Part shown: piece after piece, positions 45,497 through 55,085 of the stretch | Layout: every line of letters begins with the position of its first letter | Numbering within the stretch: the stretch's first letter is position 1 | Source of the DNA: Oligoflexia bacterium | Lineage (GTDB): Bacteria; Bdellovibrionota; Bacteriovoracia; Bacteriovoracales; Bacteriovoracaceae | Reading direction: 5' to 3' | DNA: 64,000 bases | Assembly: GCA_015232355.1 (NCBI GenBank) | Contig: JADFZW010000022.1 | Coordinates: 32,562 to 96,561, forward strand | Translations under genes and position numbers: made by a program | The notes under the pieces: generated by a model | Database searches by the model: none | The model's input: only the letters and a program-made list of their open reading frames with translations | What the model was told of the DNA's origin: nothing

Positions 45497-46284
45497 ATGA
45501 AATACAAAATCCTCATATCATTAAAGTTAAAAAATTATTTGCTAGATATGATAAGAAAATTATTCTAGAAAATATTGATTTTGAAATAAATGCTGGTGAA
45601 ATATTTATGATTATAGGTGGTTCAGGTTGTGGAAAAACTACATTGTTAAATCATATGATTGGTTTATTATCTCCATCATCGGGAAATGTATTTATTGAAG
45701 GAGAAGATCTTTTTGGAGTTAGTGAAGAAAAACAATTATCTATTTTGCGAAAATTTGGAGTACTTTTTCAAAATGGTGCCTTATTTGCTTCTATTAATGT
45801 ATTGGCAAATATTGGGTTACCATTGAAAGAATTGACTAAGTTACCAGAGGAAGCAATTTTACCAATTGTTCAAATTAAATTGAAAATGGTTGGATTAGAT
45901 AATGTTTTGACCCTTTTGCCAGCAGAGTTGAGTGGAGGAATGAGAAAAAGAGTGGCAGTAGCACGAGCAATGGCCTTAGATCCAAAAATTATATTTCTGG
46001 ATGAACCTACATCAGGATTAGATCCAGTTTCTGCTGGTGAAATGGACACGTTAATTGATAATTTATCAAAAATATTAGGCATTACTTTTGTAATAATTTC
46101 TCATGATTTAATAAGTATAAAAAAAATAGCAAAGAGAGCGATCTTTTTACATCAAGGTCAGATTGTTGCTGAAGGAAATCCGAAGGAATTTAATAAACAT
46201 CATAATCTAATAGTTAAAAATTTTTTCAACAGGGAACAAGAGGAAGAAGAGGAAGAAGAGGAACAAGAGGAAGTTGAATTATGA
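45493..46284 (+). CDS. mlaF: MlaF-type ABC ATPase
   Basis: 263 residues. Walker A GGSGCGKTT, signature LSGGMRKRV, Walker B IIFLDEPTSGLD, His switch SHD. It powers the MlaE permease and overlaps neighbours on both sides by 4 nt (ATGA). The C-terminus ends in a poly-Glu run (from about residue 248) encoded by GAAGAAGAG-type repeats, which is absent from typical MlaF and may vary in length. Confidence 0.9.
   Translation: MNEIQNPHIIKVKKLFARYDKKIILENIDFEINAGEIFMIIGGSGCGKTTLLNHMIGLLSPSSGNVFIEGEDLFGVSEEKQLSILRKFGVLFQNGALFASINVLANIGLPLKELTKLPEEAILPIVQIKLKMVGLDNVLTLLPAELSGGMRKRVAVARAMALDPKIIFLDEPTSGLDPVSAGEMDTLIDNLSKILGITFVIISHDLISIKKIAKRAIFLHQGQIVAEGNPKEFNKHHNLIVKNFFNREQEEEEEEEEQEEVEL
46235..46274. 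repeat. Purine repeat (GAAGAAGAG)n at 3' end of mlaF
   Basis: Imperfect 9-nt units encode the poly-Glu tail of the ATPase, just before the overlapping mlaD start. Confidence 0.7.
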
Positions 46285-47129
46285 AAAATCATAATACAGA
46301 AACTAATTATTTCAAATTAGGTCTTTTTATTCTTGTTGGATTAATCTTAACTGTTGTTAGCATAATTGTTTTTGGGGCAGGAAAATTATTTGAAAAAAAA
46401 GTGATTGTTGAAACTTATTTTGATGAATCTATTCAAGGAATAACAAAAGGGTCTGCTGTTAAATATCGAGGTATGCAAATTGGTTATGTTAAAGATATTG
46501 CTTTCGCAAGTGAAATTTATAATGAACTAAATAAGAATGCTAAGGAAGAATTAAAAATAATTGAAAGTTATATTTATGTTAAGATTGCAATTATTTCTCC
46601 ATTTTTTACTCAAATGTCCGAAGAAGAACTAAAGTCCATGCTTGAAAGAAGAGTTGCTGAAGGACTTAGAATTAAATTAACCATGCAAGGTTTGACAGGA
46701 ATTGCATATTTGGAATTAAATGTTGTCGATCCCCCAAAACATTATCCATTGAAAATTACTTGGCAACCAAAATATTTTTATATTCCATCTACTCCAAGTA
46801 TGCTTAAAGAGTTTACTGTGAGTGTGCAGAATTTTTTTGATGAATTTAAGGCAATTAATTTGCAAAAACTATTTTTAAGTATTTCACTTTTTGCAGAATC
46901 AGCTCAACAACTGGCAACTAAGAGTGATGTTTTGCTTTCAAAAACAGATCATCTTTTATTTGAAATTGATCGTAACCTAAGTCATATAGATGTACCATTG
47001 GAAGTAACTTTACAAAACATTCAAACAATCTCTGAAAATCTACGTTCATTTTCAGAGCAAATAAAAAGAAGTCCATCTCAACTTTTAAGAAGTGCTTCTC
47101 CTCCACCCTTTGATCCGGAAAAGTTATAA
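46281..47129 (+). CDS. mlaD: MlaD-type MCE-domain protein
   Basis: 282 residues. One N-terminal transmembrane helix (KLGLFILVGLILTVVSIIVF), then the MCE domain (about 45-150: VETYFDESIQGITKGSAVKYR then RGMQIGYVKDI, and GLTGIAYLELN), followed by a helical periplasmic tail. Substrate-binding subunit between the inner membrane complex and its partners. Overlaps mlaF and the lipoprotein gene. No mlaC in this operon. Confidence 0.88.
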   Translation: MKNHNTETNYFKLGLFILVGLILTVVSIIVFGAGKLFEKKVIVETYFDESIQGITKGSAVKYRGMQIGYVKDIAFASEIYNELNKNAKEELKIIESYIYVKIAIISPFFTQMSEEELKSMLERRVAEGLRIKLTMQGLTGIAYLELNVVDPPKHYPLKITWQPKYFYIPSTPSMLKEFTVSVQNFFDEFKAINLQKLFLSISLFAESAQQLATKSDVLLSKTDHLLFEIDRNLSHIDVPLEVTLQNIQTISENLRSFSEQIKRSPSQLLRSASPPPFDPEKL

Positions 47130-47773
47130 TGAAATGTAAATATTCGATATGGACATTGATAATATGTATATTTACTACTGGTTGTTTAAGTAGCAAGTAT
47201 ATCCCACGAAAAGAGTATTTACTTAATATTGCAGATCCAGTTTCAATGTCGAATTTGAGCAAAAATATTTATCTAAAGAAGTATTTTCTATTTTTGGATC
47301 GAATAACAATTGTCTCTCCTTACAATCAGCTTGATTTTATTTATCGAATTAACTCATCTGAATATTTAACAGATTATTACAATGGTTTTATGAGTTCACC
47401 AGAAGAGCAAGTTTATTTATCCTTAGTAAAATATTTAAAACAAATTTCAAATTTAGAAATCTTAACTACATTACCTGAAATGATTAAAGCAAATGATACT
47501 ACAACAATATTTAAATTGCATACTGAGATTACAGAATTGATGGCCGATTACCGTGATCGTAATAACCCTAAGACAATTGTATCAATTCACGTGATTATAA
47601 AAAAAATTGAAATAAAAAATAGCACTACAATTATCTTATTTGATAAAACAATATCTTCAGTAATACCCATAAAAAAGAAGAATACTGAAAGTTTAGTTTC
47701 GGGCCTAAATAAATGTTTCCAAAATGTACTGGAAGAACTCATTTATATAATGAAAACATATTTAATACTTTAA
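47129..47773 (+). CDS. ABC-type transport auxiliary lipoprotein (PqiC/YmbA-like)
   Basis: 214 residues with lipobox at TTGC (Cys19), then RKEYLLNIADP and a DUF330-like mixed domain. In MCE systems this lipoprotein sits at the outer membrane and completes the lipid path. Its start overlaps the mlaD stop. The family call rests on the lipobox, size and gene order. Confidence 0.75.
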   Translation: MKCKYSIWTLIICIFTTGCLSSKYIPRKEYLLNIADPVSMSNLSKNIYLKKYFLFLDRITIVSPYNQLDFIYRINSSEYLTDYYNGFMSSPEEQVYLSLVKYLKQISNLEILTTLPEMIKANDTTTIFKLHTEITELMADYRDRNNPKTIVSIHVIIKKIEIKNSTTIILFDKTISSVIPIKKKNTESLVSGLNKCFQNVLEELIYIMKTYLIL

Positions 47774-47793
47774 AAACATCTTGTTGGTCACTT

Positions 47794-48855
47794 ATGAAAT
47801 ACAAATTACAAACCTCAACTCCTGCATCTAAGATAACTTTCATGATTTTATTTGCTGTTGTTTTGATCTTATCTTTTAAAATATCATTTTCTTTTTTAAT
47901 ACCGATCATTATTGGTCAAATGTTAGCGTGGACATTAAGGCCATTTCAAAAAAAGCTAATGTCTGTAAACTTACAAATAGTAAATTTTAATATCGGTCAC
48001 AAACTATCCTCTGTTCTTGTGTTTATTTTACTTATCGTGATTGTAATTGTTCCTCTTGCTTTTTTCTTTAAAAGTCTTTTTGGCCAAGCGGCCAATTTAA
48101 AAGATTTTTTTACATTTAGTGATCTTTCCTTCAGTTCTATGTTACATAGTATGAAAACGTGGCCGATTCTCAAATATGCAATTGGAAATCCTGCTGAAAT
48201 CGAATCAAGCATTAAAGAATTTTTATTTAACATTGGATCTGAAATTAGTACATTTACAATTAATCAAGCAGTAAGAATTCCGACATTAATTTTACAGACA
48301 CTTTTTCTTCTCTTGAGTTGCCTGTTTTTTTTATTAGATGGAGATAGAATTGATAGTTTTTTTTCCAATATCATTCCTTTGCGAGATGATATAAAACAGG
48401 CGTTGATTTTAAATATCAAAGAGACTACAAAAAATTCATTATGGGCCAGTTTTTTAGTGGCGATTGCTCAAGGGTTTGTTATGTTCGTGGCCTTTATTAC
48501 TTTAAATGTTCCAGCTCCATTTTTGGCCGTGAGTTCAACTTTTATTTTTTCATTTATTCCTTTTTTAGGAAGTACTCCTGTATGGTTGTTGGCCGCCATT
48601 TATTTATATATTAAAGGATCTGTTTTTAAAGTAATTTTAATGCTTATGTTTGGTTTCATGACTGGTCTGATTGATAATTTTATAAGACCTTATATCCTTA
48701 AAAATGCAAAGGAAGAGATTCATCCTTTAGTAGCATTGATTTCCATATTTGGTGGGTTACAAGTTTTTGGATTTTTTGGTGTGTTGATTGGACCAATAAT
48801 TGCAGTTTTACTAATCGCTATGTGCAAAGTTTGGCCACAAATTTGGAATGAATAA
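47794..48855 (+). CDS. AI-2E family transporter (PerM-like)
   Basis: 353 residues from ATG 47794; an in-frame ATG at 47713 lies inside the previous gene, and neither has a good ribosome-binding site. Typical AI-2E pattern: two N-terminal helices, a cytoplasmic/periplasmic loop, then more helices with SFIPFLGSTPVWLLAAIYLY, GFMTGLIDNFIRPYIL and GGLQVFGFFGVLIGPIIAVLL (several blocks). Some members export AI-2 or ions. It is the last gene of the MCE unit. Confidence 0.8.
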   Translation: MKYKLQTSTPASKITFMILFAVVLILSFKISFSFLIPIIIGQMLAWTLRPFQKKLMSVNLQIVNFNIGHKLSSVLVFILLIVIVIVPLAFFFKSLFGQAANLKDFFTFSDLSFSSMLHSMKTWPILKYAIGNPAEIESSIKEFLFNIGSEISTFTINQAVRIPTLILQTLFLLLSCLFFLLDGDRIDSFFSNIIPLRDDIKQALILNIKETTKNSLWASFLVAIAQGFVMFVAFITLNVPAPFLAVSSTFIFSFIPFLGSTPVWLLAAIYLYIKGSVFKVILMLMFGFMTGLIDNFIRPYILKNAKEEIHPLVALISIFGGLQVFGFFGVLIGPIIAVLLIAMCKVWPQIWNE

Positions 48856-48869
48856 ATAGTGCAAAAAGC

Positions 48870-49277
48870 TTATTGAATACTAATGACTCTAGCTTTGATA
48901 TTCTCTTCTTTTGATTTCGGCAAAATCAATGTAAGGACACCATTTTCCATTTTTGCTTTAATGTTTCCCTTATCAATTGATTCACTTAAGTTGAAATTTC
49001 GTTCATAATGACCAATATTATATTCACTATAAATAGCACGCATGTCTTTATAGTTATCAGAATTAATCTTACCGTTAATATTTAATACATCATTTTCTAA
49101 TTTAATAGTTACATTATTTTTACTTACACCAGGCATCTCAACAACCATTGTAATCAATTCTTTATTTTCCGATATATCTACGTCTGGTGCAAATATCTTA
49201 TAAGTGCGAGTTTTTTCATTTTTATCGATCTCTTTGAGTTCGGTTTTTTCCTTAGCAATTAATTCTTGATTATCCAT
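48870..49277 (-). CDS. Hsp20-family small heat-shock protein
   Basis: 135 residues from ATG 49277 (GGAG 6 nt upstream; ATG 49313 has no site). Charged Glu/Lys N-terminus (about 1-35), then the alpha-crystallin domain with VVEMPGVSKNNVTIKLENDVL and ERNFNLSESIDKGNIKAKMENGVLTLILPK (split motif). ATP-independent holdase chaperone. Second of two tandem Hsp20 genes. Confidence 0.88.
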   Translation of the reverse strand: MDNQELIAKEKTELKEIDKNEKTRTYKIFAPDVDISENKELITMVVEMPGVSKNNVTIKLENDVLNINGKINSDNYKDMRAIYSEYNIGHYERNFNLSESIDKGNIKAKMENGVLTLILPKSKEENIKARVISIQ

Positions 49278-49367
49278 ATTTGTCTCCAATTGTTTGCTAT
49301 TTTTTTGTAGCATTTGTAGTATTTGTATTAAAAATTTGTTAAATTTAAACAGGTAATTGAAACATGA

Positions 49368-49775
49368 TTATTTTACCGAAATTACTTTTGTTTTTTCTGA
49401 TTCGGCCTTATTCATTGAAACAGTTAATACACCATCTTCAATCTTTGCCTCAATAGTATCCTGATTTATTTTGTACGGAAGTTTAAATTGTCTATTAAAA
49501 CTACCACTTTTTCTTTCCCTGCGATGATAATGATTATTTTTTTCTAATGAGATATTACGTTCGCCTGAAATCATAATATTTTCTCCCTGTAGTTTAATAT
49601 GGATATCTTTTTTATCGATCGAAGGAATTTCTGTTTTAATGATTAAAACATCATCTTTTTCAAAAATGTTAATCATAGGAAAAACACCTTTTGAATATGT
49701 ACTTCTTGGATCATTTACACTGCTAAATATTTGATCAAGTTCTCTTTGCAAATCATGAATTGTTTCCCAATACAT
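49368..49775 (-). CDS. Hsp20-family small heat-shock protein
   Basis: 135 residues. Alpha-crystallin domain with IIKTEIPSIDKKDIHIKLQGE, ISGERN, RQFKLPYKI and IEDGVLTVSMNKAE. An excellent AGGAGG precedes ATG. First of the pair; the second gene follows 90 nt downstream, so both are probably transcribed together. An inverted repeat CTAACA-N8-TGTTAG (49833-49852) lies upstream and could be an operator; it is not a CIRCE element. Confidence 0.88.
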   Translation of the reverse strand: MYWETIHDLQRELDQIFSSVNDPRSTYSKGVFPMINIFEKDDVLIIKTEIPSIDKKDIHIKLQGENIMISGERNISLEKNNHYHRRERKSGSFNRQFKLPYKINQDTIEAKIEDGVLTVSMNKAESEKTKVISVK

Positions 49776-50207
49776 TATTACCTCCTGTCTTGACTGTCTT
49801 AAATTAATAATAGTTTTTTTTTTGTTAAAATACTAACAATTTATTTTGTTAGATTACCTTTTAGGATAATCTTTGATTTTGTTATTAAATATATTGGGCA
49901 ATTTATTGTTATCTATGTAAATAGTAAAATGTTTTCTTTTATAGATAGAGAGGACCTAACTCAATTTGAATCAATTCAACAAGTATAAAATTAATGACCA
50001 AGAATCGTTTTTTTGAGTGTTTGTTAACGGGTATCTGATTTTAAACTTTTGTAGACAAAAATATTTGCAATGACATTACGATAGGAGTTCCCTCTTAAAA
50101 CAATATCCGGCCAATTAATTTTTCAGAATGTTTCATTACATCGCCAATCCCTTAGCATTTGTTAGGGTTAAATTTTATAATTGATTTATTTTTTATAAGT
50201 TAATTTT
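49776..50207. other. Intergenic region, no gene seen
   Basis: A 432-nt AT-rich gap between the dfx stop and the hsp20 start, all on the minus strand. It holds the hsp20 promoter region and the CTAACA/TGTTAG inverted repeat. No coding frame or RNA gene was recognised. Confidence 0.45.
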
Positions 50208-50588
50208 TCATAAGCTACTTTTCCACAAGCCATGAAGATTGCAATACTCTCTTACGACAACATTACTGGTGTTAATGCAAAAGTTGGCATCCGGTTTGTC
50301 TCCTGGTTTTAAATGTTTTCTATATACTTTGTTCTCGCTAATTAACTCGATAAACATAATATAGTGTTTTTCTTCCATTGGATGCTCGCTACTTCCCACT
50401 TTAACTTTAAATCCTTCTGAAGTTTTTTCAATAACTGGAACATGTTTTTCCTTGGAAGCATCTAAGGTGTTTTCCTTTTGCAAAATCATATTCTCTTCAC
50501 AACAGACCAAATCTGCAGATCCACTTACTAGTACTTCTACAATATTTCCACACATTTCACATTTGTAAATTCCCTTAAGTAAGGCCAT
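50208..50588 (-). CDS. dfx: Desulfoferrodoxin (2Fe superoxide reductase)
   Basis: 126 residues, normal length. Centre I rubredoxin-like iron ligands Cys10, Cys13, Cys29, Cys30 (YKCEMCG, VCCEEN). Centre II ligands His49 (KHVPV), His69 (EHPM), His75 (KHYI), and the Cys and His of REYCNLHG, all present, with the Lys near KHVP conserved. Reduces superoxide to peroxide. AAAGGAG precedes ATG. It heads an oxidative-stress neighbourhood with thioredoxin-like and catalase-like genes. Confidence 0.93.
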   Translation of the reverse strand: MALLKGIYKCEMCGNIVEVLVSGSADLVCCEENMILQKENTLDASKEKHVPVIEKTSEGFKVKVGSSEHPMEEKHYIMFIELISENKVYRKHLKPGDKPDANFCINTSNVVVREYCNLHGLWKSSL

Positions 50589-50703
50589 ATGGATCTCCTT
50601 TGTTAAATAGTTTGAAAGTTAAATAGTTAAAAAACTTTATTCTCGAAATCTAATTTTTTTTTTGTTGAATGTTTTCAGGACAGTTCAACAACATCGCTCT
50701 CTT

Positions 50704-51267
50704 TTATTTATTTTCTTTCCACTTAATACTGCATCCGATTGACGGATATTGCTTAGAGGTAATGGGTTTACCTATAAGAATGTAATCCAAAACAGCTTTT
50801 AAATCCTTTCCAGTTACGGGTACCTTCTTTGAAGGAGAAGAATCATCAAAGCGTCCGTGATAAACCAACAAAAGATCTTTATCGAAAACAAAAAACTCCG
50901 GTGTGCATACAGCATGGTATGCTTTTGCCGTTGTTTGCATTTCATCAAAAAGAAATGGGAAAGGATATTTTAATTTTTCTGCAATTTCTTTCATCATTTC
51001 TGGAGCATCTTCTAAATACTCATCTGGATCATTAGTAGAGATAGCAATAAAATTAATCCCTTTTTCTTGGTATATGTTGGCAACAGTGACCAAATCATTT
51101 TGAATATGTTTTACGTATGGACAGTGGTTGCATATAAACATAATCACAGTTGCTTTAAAAGATTTAAGCTTACTCAATTTTAAAAACTGCTTTGTTTTAG
51201 TATCAAGAAGTTCAAAATCAGGGGCCATAGTTTTTAATGATATGTCTTCCGAGGTAGTTAGGGACAT
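50704..51267 (-). CDS. Thioredoxin-like (AhpC/TlpA-type) protein
   Basis: 187 residues: APDFELLDTKTKQFLKLSKL, VIMFICNHCPYVKHIQNDL with the CxxC (CNHC) redox motif, FIAISTNDPDEYLEDAPE, PFLFDEMQTTAKAYHAVCTPE and a late VYHGRFDD. No signal peptide, so cytoplasmic. Likely a disulphide or peroxide reductase. GGAG precedes ATG. Confidence 0.87.
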   Translation of the reverse strand: MSLTTSEDISLKTMAPDFELLDTKTKQFLKLSKLKSFKATVIMFICNHCPYVKHIQNDLVTVANIYQEKGINFIAISTNDPDEYLEDAPEMMKEIAEKLKYPFPFLFDEMQTTAKAYHAVCTPEFFVFDKDLLLVYHGRFDDSSPSKKVPVTGKDLKAVLDYILIGKPITSKQYPSIGCSIKWKENK

Positions 51268-51455
51268 TCAAACTCCAATCCTTTATCTTAAGAATAAGGG
51301 AGATAAGATGATAAATGAGATGAAGGCATAATTTAAATTATACCAATATATCCAGTTTAAATTGTCTCTATATATAATTTTAAAAAATCTATCTGCAAAG
51401 TTTTAATAAATAACACTTAGTCCCTCTCTAAGTATACTTTAAAAAAAGCACTAAA

Positions 51456-52499
51456 TTAATGATTGAGATTCGCTCTGAATACAGGGTGATGAAAATGCAA
51501 TCGAGTATCGCAAGAGGAGGAAGCTACTACGTCAGTAAATTCGATGCGACCAATTGTTTTCCAATCTTTTTGGCCTAGCAAATTTTGGTTAGATGCAACT
51601 GCTATGTTAAATGTGAGTTTTCCATTAAGATCAATTTGTTTAATAATTTCATTTCGAAAATCTTTTTCATCGACAGCAATAGTTTCTTTGTCTGCATAAA
51701 TCTTCATCCACTTGGGAGTAATAATTTTTTCTCTTCGATTGGTGATGGTCTCGTTTTTAGTTCTCAGTTCTGATATCTCATACAATTGGCGAATTCCAGG
51801 ATTGATATCTGCTCTCAAAAATGCAAGTGTGGCGGCCGCTGCTACTGGTGCTATAAATATATCCGCTGGTCTTAGTGAAATTGCTGGTTCATTGGTCATA
51901 ACCGCATTGGTATAGTTGGGGATCATAGTACCGGCCAAATCATCGATAGCAAAAAAGTTAGCAGTTTTAAATTTATCATTACTGAATTCATCATCAGTTG
52001 GAAAAATTTTCCCCGCAAAACCAAAACCGCGATAATGTCCTCTGGTGGTATAAGAGAGTGCTACTGATGCCCTTGTAATAATCAAAGCATTGGATCCATT
52101 TTTAAAATAACCAGAATAACGATTTTCCTCATCTATTATCCACTGTCCTTTTAAACACACTCCATTTGCGTGTACTAATTTTTCAAATGGTGGTAATAGA
52201 TCTTGGTGACTATTGATAGTACGCAAGGCCGCTTGGGTGAGTAGATTCACTCCCCGAGAAAAAAAACTTCTAAAGGTAACCTCACGATTAGGTAATTGTT
52301 GATAAGGATCACTACATACTACTTCCCACACATCTTTGAAAACTGATCCCTGATAGTTACTATCGTCTGCTTTAGCATGCACATGCATAACCCCTCCCAA
52401 CAAACAAAATAATGGCAAGATTGAAAGTGATATTCTAGTGACAATCGAGATAAAAGAATTTTTTTCTTTTATGGTTTTTTTAAAAATTTGTTTAAGCAT
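51456..52499 (-). CDS. Exported catalase-related protein
   Basis: 347 residues with a signal peptide (cleavage near VHAKA). Catalase-like features: LVHANGVCLKGQW with the distal His position, SGYFKNGSNALIITRAS, TTRGHYRGFGFAGKIFPT, and later NFFAIDD and WKTIGRIEFTDVV. It is smaller than a normal catalase and exported, as in the SrpA-like periplasmic group. Heme binding is inferred; I cannot confirm the proximal Tyr. AAGGAG precedes ATG. Confidence 0.72.
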   Translation of the reverse strand: MLKQIFKKTIKEKNSFISIVTRISLSILPLFCLLGGVMHVHAKADDSNYQGSVFKDVWEVVCSDPYQQLPNREVTFRSFFSRGVNLLTQAALRTINSHQDLLPPFEKLVHANGVCLKGQWIIDEENRYSGYFKNGSNALIITRASVALSYTTRGHYRGFGFAGKIFPTDDEFSNDKFKTANFFAIDDLAGTMIPNYTNAVMTNEPAISLRPADIFIAPVAAAATLAFLRADINPGIRQLYEISELRTKNETITNRREKIITPKWMKIYADKETIAVDEKDFRNEIIKQIDLNGKLTFNIAVASNQNLLGQKDWKTIGRIEFTDVVASSSCDTRLHFHHPVFRANLNH

Positions 52500-52606
52500 C
52501 GTTATTCTCCTTAGATTGTTAAATTGTTAGATGGTTAAATTGTTAAAGAGCAAAAGATTGAGGCAATCAGAGAAATATTCTCAATATACTCACTGTACTC
52601 AATATA

Positions 52607-53352
52607 CTATCTAGTCACTTTATAAGGCTTCATCATATCGTTATCTTCATGATCTAGAATATGACAATGCCCTTTAGTTTAAAATCAGAGGTAAACCATG
52701 CCTCAGGTGCTGCACCATCAGTGGCGGTTTTAACTTCACCTCCATGGAGATGAGGAACTGTAGGAATTGGACCAGTATAAGGTTCCATGATGTTCATCAT
52801 CGTATGGTGGTGATTATCATTATCTCCACTACCATGGTGATCCATTAATCCCATTCCATTGAGTGGATCGGCCCAATGGATAGTCTGATCAACCAACAAA
52901 TATTTTTGTAATATAGGATTTATAAGTTTATTTTCATAATAAACATGAGTAGGAACTCCTCTTATTGCTTCTATGGTAGGTCCAGGGTACTCACCGTTAT
53001 AACCCCAGAGTAGCGTTCTTCCTGCAAATGGACCTTGTTTGAAGTCTGAGGGTATAATTTGTTTTGCAAATTCAGACATGGTTATATTTATTGGTATTTT
53101 TTGTTCAATCGGTTTTCCTGAAGGACTTACTAAATATCCATTTATATTAGTGAGGAAAGGGAGAGGATCAATAAATTTTGTCAAAGTTTTTGCATCGAGG
53201 GGAGTTTGCTCTGCCACTATATCAGTAGAAGCAAAAACAGGATTAGTTTTTGAAAGGAAGAAAAGTCCAATCAAAGCAAAGAGTATTGTTGTAAACAAAA
53301 CAATATTTAATCGTGTTCTATTTTTTTTATCTTCTTTTACAATATATGGCAT
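52607..53352 (-). pseudogene. Multicopper oxidase with large internal deletion
   Basis: The first 228 residues are a multicopper oxidase N-terminus (signal segment, LLWGYNGEYPGPTIEAIRG, TIHWADPL, VPHLHGGEV, EAWFTSDFKLKG). The frame then stops after FKLKGIVIF. In another frame the next bases read GHCHILDHEDNDMMKPYKVTR, which is the C-terminal type 1 copper site of the same family and ends at TAG 52609. Several hundred residues between are gone and the join is out of frame. Only part of one copper set remains, so the product is probably inactive. It belongs to the bilirubin-oxidase/CotA-like class. Confidence 0.85.
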
Positions 53353-53392
53353 GTATTTTTCTCCCTGTGGATTGTTAGCTATTGAGAATTAA

Positions 53393-53719
53393 TTATTTTT
53401 TTCCTTCAGACAGAATCTTTTTTATTTGATCTTTTAGATCATGGTGAGCCTTGGCCTTGGATAGCTCTGCCATCCAATCTGTACTTTTGGCCGCAAATAC
53501 TGCCTCTGCCGCCTTTTCAATCTGAGTACCCCACGCCTTGTGAATCTTCTCCTTCAATATGTCTACATAAACCTCATGGGTGGCATCACAAAATGCTTCA
53601 TTTAATTTATCAATCATACTTTTGAATGGACAACATTCATGATGGTGTTCTCCATGTACATTACATTCTGTCATTCCTACTTCGCAAATGCCTTCTTGCT
53701 CATTACAATTTGTACTCAT
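53393..53719 (-). CDS. Cys/His-rich small protein, unknown
   Basis: 108 residues. The N-terminal 30 residues are rich in metal-ligand residues (Cys5, Cys12, Cys19, HGEHHHECC), followed by a helical region (FKSMIDKLNEAF, KIHKAWGTQIEKAAEAV). It could be a copper- or zinc-binding partner of the multicopper oxidase located just downstream; that role is inferred from composition and position. AAGGAG precedes ATG. Confidence 0.7.
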   Translation of the reverse strand: MSTNCNEQEGICEVGMTECNVHGEHHHECCPFKSMIDKLNEAFCDATHEVYVDILKEKIHKAWGTQIEKAAEAVFAAKSTDWMAELSKAKAHHDLKDQIKKILSEGKK

Positions 53720-54354
53720 TAGTCTCTCCTTAGGTTATTTTAATCTTGATAAAACTTAGATCGGAGAGTTTAAATAAATAAATACTTATCGTAAAACAAT
53801 TTTAAAATATAGTTAGGAAATTCCGATAATTATTTTTTGATTAAAGTTAAAATTCTCAAAATATTTTAACTTTTCGTTTCTTGATATTAGGTATTGTATA
53901 AATAATTAGGTATTCGCTAATTAAAAAAAATAACAATTTATCCTAAATCCCCACATAAGAATAACTAAACTAGATACAAATAAAAAAAATTTAGAATGAA
54001 AATATCAATTTTATCGAAACAAAAATGTTTTCACCCAAATAAAAATACGGCCCTGCAAAGACATCTACTCATACTGATTTTGAAATAAATAATTTTCATT
54101 GGTATTTTATAAATGCTTAAACATTATTTATTTATTTGAACGAAATTTTTATTTGGCTTATTTATTTTACCATCAACTCATGAGATAATCCAGAAGTGGA
54201 TCGTAAAGAAAAAGTGTCTACTACTCAGTAGAGAGTACGATGAGCGCCGGTAATACCGTTTAGTTAACAATAAAAAATAAACAGTTGTGGGAAAGTAAAA
54301 CTTGATTTAATATTTAATAAATATATTTTTTGAAAAAGAGGGAATAAAAGATGA
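53720..54354. other. Intergenic region at edge of accessory segment
   Basis: 635 nt, very AT-rich. I see no gene. The stretch 54195-54265 is less AT-rich, with a small palindrome CTACTACTCAGTAG, and may be part of the decayed insertion sequence end. Confidence 0.4.
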
Positions 54355-54894
54355 CGAACCCGCGCCAGACCATTCAATAGTATATTACAAAATTTTCCTG
54401 AAAAATTCAATGATAAATATATCATTCCAAATAAAGAAGATGGTGAACTAAAACCCAAAAGAAATCGAAAATTCAATCCTAAAAAGTTATTTACAACTCT
54501 ATTGTATTTAATTTCTGGAACAAACAAAGAAGGCTATAACATTGCAATTGATAAATGCTTTGATAATTTCAATTAATTCTATTCTATGCCTACTAAAGGT
54601 GCATTAACTCAAATACGAGATAGAATTTCTTATCGTTTTTTTCAGGATCAATTTGATGCTTTAAAAAATGATTTTAAAAGACACCAAAAAACATATAAAG
54701 GATTTAGGGTTTATGGAATTGACGGCGATATCTATTCAATTGTGAGAAATAAAAAAACTCTAAAAGAGAAGTTTTATGGATTACCTGTTCCTGGCCATCC
54801 AAGTATAAAAGAAAAAAAGGAAACTCATTTTTTAAGGATGTATGTAGTAACAGCTGTAGATGTTTTTTCGGGAATTCCAGTCGACCTTTTATGA
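54355..54894 (+). pseudogene. IS4-type transposase remnant
   Basis: One frame reads FPEKFNDKYIIP, KPKRNRKFNPKKLF, then a TAA at 54574, then PTKGALTQIRDRISYRFF, YKGFRVYGIDGDIYSI and VVTAVDVFSGIPVDLL before stopping. YGIDGD is the first Asp of the DDE triad. The nonsense codon and loss of the second half make it inactive. Borders and terminal inverted repeats were not found. Confidence 0.8.
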
Positions 54895-55033
54895 TATAAT
54901 ATATTTCCCTTCTCTTATCGAACTAATTTGTCACACATAGTTTTCATTTCAAATAATGAAAAATCCATTTTTAAAATATGGCCATTTGGCCGCTAAAATA
55001 TGAAATATCAGTAAACAATAATTGTTTGTATTG

Positions 55034-55062
55034 ATTATAATAGTATACTATGCTATTATAAT
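55034..55062. promoter_or_regulatory. Inverted repeat operator upstream of NTase module 1
   Basis: ATTATAATAG and CTATTATAAT form a perfect 10-bp dyad with a 9-nt spacer containing TATACT, a good -10; TTGTTT lies 16 bp upstream as -35. The dyad overlaps the promoter, as expected for autoregulation. Confidence 0.65.
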
Positions 55063-55085
55063 AACCAAATGTGAGGTAGAAATCT

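Noticed and set aside
54181..54260. Possible structured RNA near 54.2 kb
   Set aside because: Slightly higher G+C but no tRNA, rRNA or riboswitch pattern could be built.
54264..54527. Minus-strand open frame over the IS4 remnant
   Set aside because: The plus frame carries recognisable transposase sequence; the minus frame is its antisense.
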